DNA of 64,000 nucleotides from Fimbriimonadaceae bacterium. GTDB taxonomy: Bacteria; Armatimonadota; Fimbriimonadia; Fimbriimonadales; Fimbriimonadaceae. The stretch spans positions 178,496 to 242,495 of the forward strand of contig JALHNM010000005.1 of NCBI GenBank assembly GCA_022843485.1, in the 5' to 3' direction. Under the pieces are notes generated by a model. The model ran no database searches, was not told where the DNA came from, and saw only the letters and a list, made by a program, of their open reading frames with translations. Positions within the stretch are counted from its first letter, which is position 1. Each line of letters begins with the position of its first letter. Shown here one piece after another: positions 44,324 through 52,618 of the stretch. The position numbers were made by a program, and so were the translations under genes.

Positions 44324-45384
44324 ACGCTAAAACCGTAGAGCTTCACCTGCTCCAGAGCTTCCCGCCATCCTGCGTGAACCGCGACGGCAACAACTCGCCA
44401 AAGGACTGCACGTTCGGCGACGTTCGTCGCGCCCGCATCTCAAGCCAGTGCCTGAAGCGTGCGATCAGGCAGGCTGAATCCTTCGCCGAGACCGTTGGGG
44501 AGGAGATCGCTACCCGCTCCAAGCAAATGCGCGATAAGAAGCTCGTCCCATACCTGCTATCCAAGGATTTAGATCAAGCAGAGGCTGAAAAAGCGGCTGA
44601 TGCCTTCCGTGTGGAGCTCGCAAAGAACGACAAGAAGGCAAATCAGACCTCGGTCGGCCTTTACTTCGGAGACGATGAGCTGTTCTCACTGCTAGATGCC
44701 CATCGAGAAGGCGACTCAAAGTGGGCAGAGAAGGGCAGGCGGAAGTCTGCCGATGTGGCACTCTTTGGGCGAATGCTCGCGGAAGCCACCGATCTGAATG
44801 TCGATGCAGCCGCGCAGGTGGCACACGCGATTTCAACCCATCGCCTGAGCCAGGAGATGGACTATTGGACGGCCGCCGACGACCTGAAGGACACCAGCGG
44901 AGGGGAAGATGCCGGGGCAGGCATGCTTGGCACGGCCGAGTTCAACGCCTCGACCTTCTACCGCTACGCCTGTGTCAGCCTGCCGATCCTGAGCGGTAAC
45001 CTGAATGGCGACGACGAGATGGTCAAGAAAACGGTCCAAGCTTTCCTCCTCGCCGCCTACGACGCCATCCCCACCGGCAAACTCAACGGCCACGCCCATT
45101 TCAATCCGCCGTTCTTCGCTCTCGCCGTCGTCCGGACTAAGGGGATGCCCCTCAATCTCGCGAACGCGTTCCTTGATCCCGTTCGTGCCAAGGGCGGCAA
45201 GGACGTCGGCACCGCATCGGCGGCTGCCCTGATGGACCATCTCAAGCGCATGCGACAGATGGCACCGATTGACGAGGCGGCATATTGCTACGCCCATGCC
45301 CTACCGGTCGATCCGGAGAGCGATGGTGTGGACAAGAAGGTCGGCTATGGCGAGATCGTGAAGTGTGTAATGGAGGCTCTCTGA
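44320..45384 (+). CDS. casC: Cascade backbone subunit Cas7e (Cse4/CasC)
   Basis: 354 residues. Six copies coat the crRNA in Cascade. The N-terminus VELHLLQSFPPSCVNRDGNN and DVRRARISSQCLKRAIRQ are diagnostic of the type I-E RAMP backbone, as is FNASTFYRYACVSLPIL. The C-terminal segment GTASAAALMDHLKRMRQM matches family layout. Overlaps the stop of cse2 and the start of cas5 (TGATG). Confidence 0.94.
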   Translation: MNAKTVELHLLQSFPPSCVNRDGNNSPKDCTFGDVRRARISSQCLKRAIRQAESFAETVGEEIATRSKQMRDKKLVPYLLSKDLDQAEAEKAADAFRVELAKNDKKANQTSVGLYFGDDELFSLLDAHREGDSKWAEKGRRKSADVALFGRMLAEATDLNVDAAAQVAHAISTHRLSQEMDYWTAADDLKDTSGGEDAGAGMLGTAEFNASTFYRYACVSLPILSGNLNGDDEMVKKTVQAFLLAAYDAIPTGKLNGHAHFNPPFFALAVVRTKGMPLNLANAFLDPVRAKGGKDVGTASAAALMDHLKRMRQMAPIDEAAYCYAHALPVDPESDGVDKKVGYGEIVKCVMEAL

Positions 45385-46043
45385 TGGCTTGCCTCTTGCT
45401 TCGCCTCGAGGGACCGCTTCAGAGCTGGGGCTACCGCTCCCGATTCTCTGATCGGGACACCGGCCTCGAGCCGACCAAGAGCGGAGTCATCGGCCTCCTC
45501 TGTTGCGCGCTCGGCCGAGACCGATCGCAAAGCCCGGACGACCTGGCCGAGCTGGCGATGCACGTCCGAGTAGACCGTCAGGGATCGCTCCTGAACGACT
45601 TCCATACCGCAGGCGCCGGCATGTTCCGAGGGAGCCGCGACTACTTCGCGCCGACGAGCTCCGGAGGCAAAGGCAAGAACGCGGTCATCCAACAGAAGCA
45701 TTATCTGCAGGACGCCTCCTTTCTCGTCGCCGTAGAAGGGGACGCCGCTTTGCTCGGTCAGCTGGCCGAAGCCGTGAAGGACCCGGTATGGCCGCTTTCC
45801 CTCGGTCGCAAGGGATGTCCTCCTTCCAAGGGCGTTTACGTTGGTCTGGTCGAGGGACCTGCGGAAGCGGCGCTCCGCGCGAACGCACCAGACAGGGCGC
45901 GCTTCGTTTGGGAGGTTCCAAAGGGATCGACCGATGGAGACATGCGCCCAGATGTTCCAAAGAAGTGGTCGGACAGGTTGAACCGCGAGTACTCCGTCCG
46001 CTTCGTTCGGGGCGATATAAGTTCGACAGAGGCATCCGGATGA
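45384..46043 (+). CDS. casD: Cascade subunit Cas5e
   Basis: 219 residues from ATG 45384. Cas5e caps the 5' handle of the crRNA. The N-terminal ferredoxin-like start LLLRLEGPLQSWGYRSRF is typical, followed by TGLEPTKSGVIGLLCCALGR, with the conserved PTKSGV(I/L)GLL stretch. RGSRDYFAPTSSGGKGKNAV is a basic loop. The start overlaps cas7 and the end overlaps cas6e (ATGA). Confidence 0.94.
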   Translation: MACLLLRLEGPLQSWGYRSRFSDRDTGLEPTKSGVIGLLCCALGRDRSQSPDDLAELAMHVRVDRQGSLLNDFHTAGAGMFRGSRDYFAPTSSGGKGKNAVIQQKHYLQDASFLVAVEGDAALLGQLAEAVKDPVWPLSLGRKGCPPSKGVYVGLVEGPAEAALRANAPDRARFVWEVPKGSTDGDMRPDVPKKWSDRLNREYSVRFVRGDISSTEASG

Positions 46044-46699
46044 GCCTGTATCTGTCGCGCATCCCCCTCAACCCTCTCTTCGCCCCCGCGATCAAGCTCG
46101 CGGCCAACCCGGAAGCCCTGCACGCGAAGCTCTACCCACTCGTTCCAAAGCCCGAGCTGGACGGCGAACGAGCGATCCTGTTCCGTGTCGATGTCAGCGA
46201 CCACGGCCCGATCGTCCTTGTTCAGAGCACCTCAGCGCCAGACTGGGAGGCCCTTGAGTTGGCGCCCCGTTCCCTCCGGGAGGCCCCGGCTACAAAGGAA
46301 TTCGATCCCAGCTTCACCCAGGGTCAGCGATTAGGTTTCCGCCTCCTTGCCAGGCCCTCCATTCGCAAGTCCGGGGACGTCCGCGACAGTCTCACTGGTA
46401 AGCGCAAGCCGGGCCCTCGAATCGACTGTCGGGATGATGAGGAGCGACTTGAGTGGTTGCGTTGGAAATCTGGGGACCACGGCTTTGCCGTCGAATCCGT
46501 GGGGCTCACCATCCTCTCAGTGCCAGCCGTGAAGTCCGATCGATCACCGCGCGAGAAGGGGGGATCCTTTTCAGCGGTCCGCTTCGACGGCGTCCTCGTC
46601 GTCACCGACCCAGATCAGCTCCGTGAGGCCGTGCGCAACGGCATCGGCCCACAGAAGGCCTACGGCTTTGGCCTCCTCAGCCTTGCGAGGGTCGAATGA
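46040..46699 (+). CDS. casE: crRNA endonuclease Cas6e
   Basis: 219 residues from ATG 46040. Cas6e cuts pre-crRNA in the repeat hairpin and stays bound to the 3' handle. The N-terminus LYLSRIPLNPLFAPAIKLAA is family-like. The C-terminal glycine-rich motif GIGPQKAYGFGLLSL is the RAMP G-loop. The usual N-terminal catalytic region contains EALHAKLYPLVP with a His. The stop overlaps the zinc-ribbon gene (ATGA). Confidence 0.93.
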   Translation: MSLYLSRIPLNPLFAPAIKLAANPEALHAKLYPLVPKPELDGERAILFRVDVSDHGPIVLVQSTSAPDWEALELAPRSLREAPATKEFDPSFTQGQRLGFRLLARPSIRKSGDVRDSLTGKRKPGPRIDCRDDEERLEWLRWKSGDHGFAVESVGLTILSVPAVKSDRSPREKGGSFSAVRFDGVLVVTDPDQLREAVRNGIGPQKAYGFGLLSLARVE

Positions 46700-46953
46700 C
46701 GGGGGGACCGCCGTACTCTTGGGCCGAGGTCGAAGACGTCTTGGAAGGGCGGGTCCGGCCATTCGGCGCAAAAGGAAGTCCGCCCGAGCGGAAGCCACGC
46801 CCATGCCCGGTCTGTGGCCAATCCACCGTCTGGCTCCACTGGAGAAGCGACGACGGGACGTGGAAGGCGATGTGCGGCCGTGAGGGTTGGGTGGAAGTCT
46901 GTCGTCCGTGCCGTGCCTGGCACCCGATGGCGGTCATGACTGCAATGAACTAA
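46696..46953 (+). CDS. Uncharacterised zinc-ribbon protein between cas6e and cas1
   Basis: 85 residues. The ATG lies in the cas6e stop (ATGA), and cas1 begins 7 bp after the stop, so it is translated as part of the operon. The N-terminal third (PYSWAEVEDVLEGRVRPFG) is a short acidic helix. The rest is a zinc-binding ribbon: Cys37 and Cys40 (CPVC), Cys60, then Cys69 and Cys72 (CRPC), with several Trp between. Not one of the known type I-E Cas proteins. It may bind nucleic acid or a Cas partner; also possible is an unrelated small host protein carried along. Codon use resembles cas1 rather than cse1. Confidence 0.7.
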   Translation: MTGGPPYSWAEVEDVLEGRVRPFGAKGSPPERKPRPCPVCGQSTVWLHWRSDDGTWKAMCGREGWVEVCRPCRAWHPMAVMTAMN

Positions 46954-46959
46954 GTCGCC

Positions 46960-47913
46960 ATGCCCGCCGACCTCCACCTCGTCCCCAAGCTTCGCGACCG
47001 CCTGACCTACCTCTACGCCGAGCACGCCGTCGTCGAGCGCGAGGCGAACAGCATCGCCTTCTACTCCCAGGACGAGGACGGCGAGCCCTGCATGACCCAG
47101 GTGCCGGTCTGCGACGTCGCCCTACTCATGCTCGGCCCCGGCACCAAGCTCAGCCACGCCGCGGTCGACGTCCTCGCCCGCAACAACTGCCTCGTCGCCT
47201 GGACGGGCGAGGAGGGCGTCCGGCTCTACGCCTTCGGCACGGGCGGTACCCACTCGTCCGCCCGGCTGCTCAAGCAAGCGGCGATGGTCTCCGACCCGGC
47301 CCTCCGGCTCCAGACCGTGCGCCGGCTCTATGGGATGAGGTTCCCCGAAGCGACCGATCCCGACGTCACCATCGAGCAGCTCCGGGGCAAGGAGGGCTAC
47401 CGCGTCCGCGAGGCCTATCGGCTCGCCGCCGAGCAGTACGGGGTCGAGTGGCAGGGCCGCAGCTATGACCGCAACAAGTGGCAGGGGGCCGACCCCGTGA
47501 ACCGGGCCCTCAGCGCCGCGAACGCCTGCCTCTATGGCGTGTGCCACGCGGCCGTGCTCAGCATGGGGTTCAGCGCCGCGCTCGGGTTCATCCACACCGG
47601 CAAGCAGCTGAGCTTCGTCTATGACCTCGCCGACCTCTACAAGCTCGACCTCAGCGTCCCCGTGGCGTTCGCGGCCGCCGCCGAAGGGGGAGAGGAGATC
47701 GACCGCCGCGTTCGCCTCGCCCTGCGCGACCGCTTCCGCGAGACGAGGTTCCTCGCCCGCGTGGCCGACGACCTCATGGCGATCTTCGGGCCGGACGAAG
47801 AGGACACCGAGGTCTACGACGAAGACCCCTCGCGGCCCGGCGGGCTCGTGGGCGGCGTCGAAGGCGGGGTCGCCTATGGCGAGGAGGACGGGCCATCGTC
47901 GTCCTCATCGTGA
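46960..47913 (+). CDS. cas1: Cas1e spacer integrase
   Basis: 317 residues. Cas1 with Cas2 inserts new spacers at the leader end. Matching features: LTYLYAEHAVVEREANSIAF, GPGTKLSHAAVDVLARNNC, VRRLYGMRFPEATDPDVTIE, KEGYRVREAYRLAAEQYGVE and the acidic/His metal site region FIHTGKQLSFVYDLADLYK. The acidic Ser-rich C-terminal tail (EEDTEVYDEDPSRPGG) is long for the family. Third positions are strongly G/C, like host genes. It overlaps cas2 by 4 bp (GTGA). Confidence 0.95.
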   Translation: MPADLHLVPKLRDRLTYLYAEHAVVEREANSIAFYSQDEDGEPCMTQVPVCDVALLMLGPGTKLSHAAVDVLARNNCLVAWTGEEGVRLYAFGTGGTHSSARLLKQAAMVSDPALRLQTVRRLYGMRFPEATDPDVTIEQLRGKEGYRVREAYRLAAEQYGVEWQGRSYDRNKWQGADPVNRALSAANACLYGVCHAAVLSMGFSAALGFIHTGKQLSFVYDLADLYKLDLSVPVAFAAAAEGGEEIDRRVRLALRDRFRETRFLARVADDLMAIFGPDEEDTEVYDEDPSRPGGLVGGVEGGVAYGEEDGPSSSSS

Positions 47914-48185
47914 CCGCCGTCAAGCCGGGGCTCCGAGGGGAGCTGACCCGGTGGATGATCGAGCCCCAAGCGGGGGTGTTCGTGGGCAACCTGCCGGCGC
48001 GGGTGCGGGATAAACTGTGGGAGAAGGTGGAGCGGGAAGTGAAGGAGGGCTCGGCCGTCCTCCTCCACTCGGCCCGCACCGAACAAGGCTTCGCCGTGCG
48101 CTGCCACGGCGACCGGAGCCGAGTGCCGGTCGATTGGGAGGGCCTGACCCTCATCCGCCGCCGCCTCGAGCGCAAGAAGCGCTAG
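47910..48185 (+). CDS. cas2: Cas2e
   Basis: 91 residues if begun at GTG 47910. Matching parts: KPGLRGELTRWMIEPQAGVF, VGNLPARVRDKLWEKVEREV and a C-terminal GDRSRVPVDWEGLTLIRRRL. The family normally has a beta-1 strand before the PxGLRG stretch. The in-frame codons upstream of the GTG encode IVVLIV, which fits that strand, but no ATG, GTG or TTG precedes them. So the true start may be a rare ATC, or the strand may be shortened. The gene ends 51 bp before the first repeat. Confidence 0.9.
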   Translation: MTAVKPGLRGELTRWMIEPQAGVFVGNLPARVRDKLWEKVEREVKEGSAVLLHSARTEQGFAVRCHGDRSRVPVDWEGLTLIRRRLERKKR

Positions 48186-48236
48186 CACCTTGACAACGCC
48201 AAAGGGATTCGTGTAACTTCAAGGGGTTCTCGTAGT
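48186..48236 (+). promoter_or_regulatory. CRISPR leader with promoter
   Basis: Only 51 bp separate cas2 from the first repeat. TTGACA (48190-48195), a 16-bp spacer and TGTAAC (48212-48217) form a plausible promoter reading into the array. The 3' end is somewhat A/T-rich (AACTTCAAGGGGTTCTCGTAG). It is at the non-degenerate end of the array, consistent with being the leader. Confidence 0.65.
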
Positions 48237-51200
48237 AACCGCCCCACACCCGTGGGGATGAACCGGGTTGGGAGGAGTTAGGAAGATTCGGGGTTTAAAC
48301 CGCCCCACACCCGTGGGGATGAACCGCCAGACGCACACCGAGCGGCGTCGCGGCCGGGAACCGCCCCACACCCGTGGGGATGAACCGACCTTGTTCCTCT
48401 CGCCTCCGCGCCACTGGGAAACCGCCCCACACCCGTGGGGATGAACCGTCTCTCATGGACGATCACCTGCCTCTTCGACGAACCGCCCCACACCCGTGGG
48501 GATGAACCGTGGAGCCCCGTCGCCGAGCTGCTCTGCAAGAAAACCGCCCCACACCCGTGGGGATGAACCGTCGGCGCGAACGCGTCGATCCCGACGAGGA
48601 CGAACCGCCCCACACCCGTGGGGATGAACCGTCGAGCCTCGCGAACGACGGCCGGAGCATCAGAACCGCCCCACACCCGTGGGGATGAACCGTCTGTCCA
48701 TCGCGGGAGGGACGTCCTGCCGTCAACCGCCCCACACCCGTGGGGATGAACCGTCCTCTGAGCTCGTGCCCTCAAGCTCCGTGTAAACCGCCCCACACCC
48801 GTGGGGATGAACCGCGGGTGAGCCTCGACCTGGGACACGGGTATCAAACCGCCCCACACCCGTGGGGATGAACCGCTCCTCGGGGTCGACGAGGCCGGGG
48901 AGACGTCAACCGCCCCACACCCGTGGGGATGAACCGGTCGTCCCGGACCTCGCCGGTGTAATGCTTGCAACCGCCCCACACCCGTGGGGATGAACCGTTC
49001 GTCATAGCCTGCGTCCGTTAGGAGTCCGGAACCGCCCCACACCCGTGGGGATGAACCGGGCCCGGCGAGGACGGACGACCTCGGGCACCCAACCGCCCCA
49101 CACCCGTGGGGATGAACCGGCCCCGGAAACATCTTGCCCTAACGTGTAGAGAACCGCCCCACACCCGTGGGGATGAACCGAAGCGATCCCGCAGCGCGTC
49201 CCGTTCGTCCTGAACCGCCCCACACCCGTGGGGATGAACCGTCCGCTTTGGCGAGCCTTTGGTAGTCCCCTGTAACCGCCCCACACCCGTGGGGATGAAC
49301 CGGACGGCGACCACGAGGCCGAGTATGCAGAGTCAACCGCCCCACACCCGTGGGGATGAACCGGACGAGGTGGACGTCGTGGACGAGATGCTCGAAACCG
49401 CCCCACACCCGTGGGGATGAACCGCTCCTTGCCTTGCCGCCAGACACGACTTAGCATAACCGCCCCACACCCGTGGGGATGAACCGGTTTGCCCCAATAC
49501 GATATCGCTCGCTATCGCAACCGCCCCACACCCGTGGGGATGAACCGAGCGGGCCCTGGCGATCCCGCGGCGGGCGCGGAACCGCCCCACACCCGTGGGG
49601 ATGAACCGTCAAGGCGAACGGGGCCGAAGGTTCTGCCCGGAACCGCCCCACACCCGTGGGGATGAACCGGCGGTCGCCGAGGCCTACGGCAAGGGGTACG
49701 TAACCGCCCCACACCCGTGGGGATGAACCGAGGCCGGAACGAGAATGATCCGCCCGAACCTCAACCGCCCCACACCCGTGGGGATGAACCGGCGAGGCGG
49801 CATCCACACCATGAGCCGCTTGAAACCGCCCCACACCCGTGGGGATGAACCGAGGACGCGCCCCCCGTTGTCGTCGGCGATGGCAACCGCCCCACACCCG
49901 TGGGGATGAACCGTGGCGGGCGCTCTCGCCGAGCACGGTCGGCGCAACCGCCCCACACCCGTGGGGATGAACCGTAGGTGTCCCGGAAGACCGGGGCCAC
50001 CGTCCTAACCGCCCCACACCCGTGGGGATGAACCGAACCGTGCGTATGCGTCGTCTAGGGCCATCGGAACCGCCCCACACCCGTGGGGATGAACCGACCC
50101 GGGAGCTTCGGTCCCTATGAGGTGGATAAACCGCCCCACACCCGTGGGGATGAACCGTCCATGTCATCGACGGAAAGGAGCCCCGAGGAAACCGCCCCAC
50201 ACCCGTGGGGATGAACCGCCGCTGGCCGACGCCTGGCCCTCACGGCCGCTAACCGCCCCACACCCGTGGGGATGAACCGACCGCGCCGACGTCCGACATG
50301 AACTCGGCCAGAACCGCCCCACACCCGTGGGGATGAACCGGTGATCGAGGAGCTCAGCGTCGGACGGCTGTTAACCGCCCCACACCCGTGGGGATGAACC
50401 GGGAGGGGCCCTCGGGCGCGGAGAATCACACCCAACCGCCCCACACCCGTGGGGATGAACCGGAGTCGGCCCCTTACTTCGGGGTGTCGCGGATAACCGC
50501 CCCACACCCGTGGGGATGAACCGACGAGAAACCGCTTCTCGGCTCGGGCCCCGCCAACCGCCCCACACCCGTGGGGATGAACCGACGAAGGCTGGGACGT
50601 CCGAGTACATCGGCTTAACCGCCCCACACCCGTGGGGATGAACCGAGCCGGAACGGCACGGAGCGCAGCCCGTCCTCAACCGCCCCACACCCGTGGGGAT
50701 GAACCGATGGCCATCCGGATCTGCTTGCGCGACTTGGAAACCGCCCCACACCCGTGGGGATGAACCCTCAGCCGCGCCGAGTCCGACGTTTTCGCCGAGA
50801 ACCGCCCCACACCCGTGGGGATGAACCTGGGGGCATGCCGTCCTCGCCCCTCACGATGGCAACCGCCCCACACCCGTGGGGATGAACCGTCGGGGACGTC
50901 CGAGTACATCGGCTTCGTGAGAACCGCCCCACACCCGTGGGGATGAACCGTGCGCCACGATGCCCACAACTCGGCCATCGGCAACCGCCCCACACCCGTG
51001 GGGATGAACCGGCTTGGCCCGAACTCCGAGACCAGAACGTCCCAACCGCCCCACACCCGTGGGGATGAACCGGACACCCACCGCGGGCACTGAGCCTCTG
51101 GGTCAACCGCCCCACACCCGTGGGGATGAACCGTCGCCGGTGTGGGTGTCGACCAACAGTCTGGTAACCGCCCCACACCCGTGGGGATGAACCGAGGTCG

Positions 51201-51559
51201 ATCTCCTTGACGAGCCCTGGGAGCGTAACCGCCCCACACCCGTGGGGATGAACCGAGGTCGATCTCCTTGACGAGCCCTGGGAGCGTAACCGCCCCACAC
51301 CCGTGGGGATGAACCGAGCACGATACTCCCGAACACGACCACTACCGAAACCTCCCCACACCCGTGGGGATGAACCGGCCCGGAACCGCCTTGTGCTCTG
51401 TCTTGTCAGAACCGCCCCACACCCGTGGAGATGAACCGTAGCCCTCCCCACGGTAGACCCGTTCTCGCTTACCGCCCCACACCCGTGGGGATGAACCGCA
51501 CGCGCAGTAGCTCGAGCCGAGCGCCGCCCCAACCGCCCCACACCCGTGGGGATGAACCG
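48237..51559 (+). CRISPR. Type I-E CRISPR array: 55 repeats, 54 spacers
   Basis: 29-bp repeat beginning AACCGCCCCACACCCGTGGG and ending GGGGATGAACCG, the I-E type with a CCCCACACCCGTGGGG stem. Period 61 bp; all spacers 32 bp except one of 33 bp (49425-49457) and one of 31-32 bp before 51471. Repeats decay towards the right: last base changed at 50767 and 50828, G to T in the repeat at 51349, G to A at about 51429, altered first base at 51470. The trailer end is therefore at 51559 and the leader at 48236. One spacer is duplicated (51195-51226 and 51256-51287). Confidence 0.98.
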
Positions 51560-51775
51560 GTTTACCTGTCCGGCGGCGGGACGCGGATCCCCGGCTCGTT
51601 GGGAACTCGGGAGCTCCAAGAGGCGGCCCGACCGCCCTTGCCCCTCTTCTCCGGGAGTGCCGCCGTCGGGGGGGGGGGTGAGATGCTGCGTGGGGGCTGC
51701 CGACAATTGTCTCAGGCCTTTCCTTGCCATCGGGCGGAGCTTGGGGGTGGGGTGGGGCTAGGAGTACCCCAGAAC

Positions 51776-52480
51776 ATGAAAATCCTCACCAGCATGGCCA
51801 TCGAGCAGATGGCAGGCAAGGACGGGAAGGTGGTGGCGCGGAGGTCGAAGTTCGGCACTGTGTTCACGCCTTACGTCATTCCGACGAACCCCAACACGAA
51901 CGCCCAGGAGACGATCCGTGGTTTCTTCGGTCGGTCGGCTCGGGCCTTCCGGGCGCTGACTCCCGAGCAGGTGGCGCAGTGGAAGGCATACGCCGAGACC
52001 CTTGAGTTCCGCGACCCGGTGACGGGCAAGCTTTACAACCCGGAAGACATCAACGCCTTTATGCAGTTGGCGATCAAGTTCCTCCAGGTGCAGCCGGGGG
52101 GCACGATCCCGGTCACGCCGCCCGCCAACCCGTTCCTCGGCGACACGATCACGCTGACGGCGAGTTCGACGCCGGGCCGGGTCGTCTACTCGGCTTCCGG
52201 ACCCAATGCCCTTGGGGTGCGGACCGAGCTGCTGCTCCAGCGGCTCCGAGGCCGGAACTGGAACCCGCAGCCGGGCAACTACCGCACGCGGGGCTTCGTG
52301 AACTTCACGGGCGGCTCGCTGTCCTCGGAGGTCACGGTGACCCCGGGCTGGTACGCGGCGGCCTACCGGTTCGTGAGCCTCGCCACCGGCCAGGCGACCG
52401 ACCTGGTGCCGATCGGCGTGACCCAGGTGACGCTGGCGCTCTCGAGCGAGGGCTCGAACGCCAAGCGCAAGGCGGCCTGA
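51776..52480 (+). CDS. Unknown protein, second intact member of the 38-kb paralogous family
   Basis: 234 residues (ATG 51776; ATG 51794 is an alternative). The N-terminal part is longer than in the 38-kb protein: GKVVARRSKFGTVFTPYVIP, then FFGRSARAFRALTPEQVAQW and EFRDPVTGKLYNPEDINAFM. The beta-rich C-domain follows (VVYSASGPNALGVRTELLLQ; GWYAAAYRFVSLATGQATDL). Shared positions with the paralog include DPVTGK/AK, NAF and FLQVxPG. It starts 217 bp after the CRISPR array. Function unknown; no signal peptide. Confidence 0.65.
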   Translation: MKILTSMAIEQMAGKDGKVVARRSKFGTVFTPYVIPTNPNTNAQETIRGFFGRSARAFRALTPEQVAQWKAYAETLEFRDPVTGKLYNPEDINAFMQLAIKFLQVQPGGTIPVTPPANPFLGDTITLTASSTPGRVVYSASGPNALGVRTELLLQRLRGRNWNPQPGNYRTRGFVNFTGGSLSSEVTVTPGWYAAAYRFVSLATGQATDLVPIGVTQVTLALSSEGSNAKRKAA

Positions 52481-52542
52481 GGGCCCTGCGGAGCAGGACC
52501 TCCGCGGACCGGGGTGCGAAGCGGGAGCTCCGCGCTCCGGAA

Positions 52543-52570
52543 CCCGGCCTGCCCTTCGGGTCAGGCCGGG
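52543..52570. repeat. REP-like hairpin, copy 4
   Basis: Perfect arms CCCGGCCTG and CAGGCCGGG with inner CCC-TTC-GGG, between the paralog gene and aspS. Confidence 0.75.
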
Positions 52571-52618
52571 CCACCCTCTGGGGGCCGGGGGGCGGGGGCG
52601 GTATGATTCGGGGCTCCC

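Noticed and set aside
48278..51730. Many minus-strand ORFs rich in FIPTGVGR, VHPHGCGAV and SSPRVWGG
   Set aside because: These are translations of the CRISPR repeat in its frames; the 61-bp periodicity and spacer content show it is not coding.
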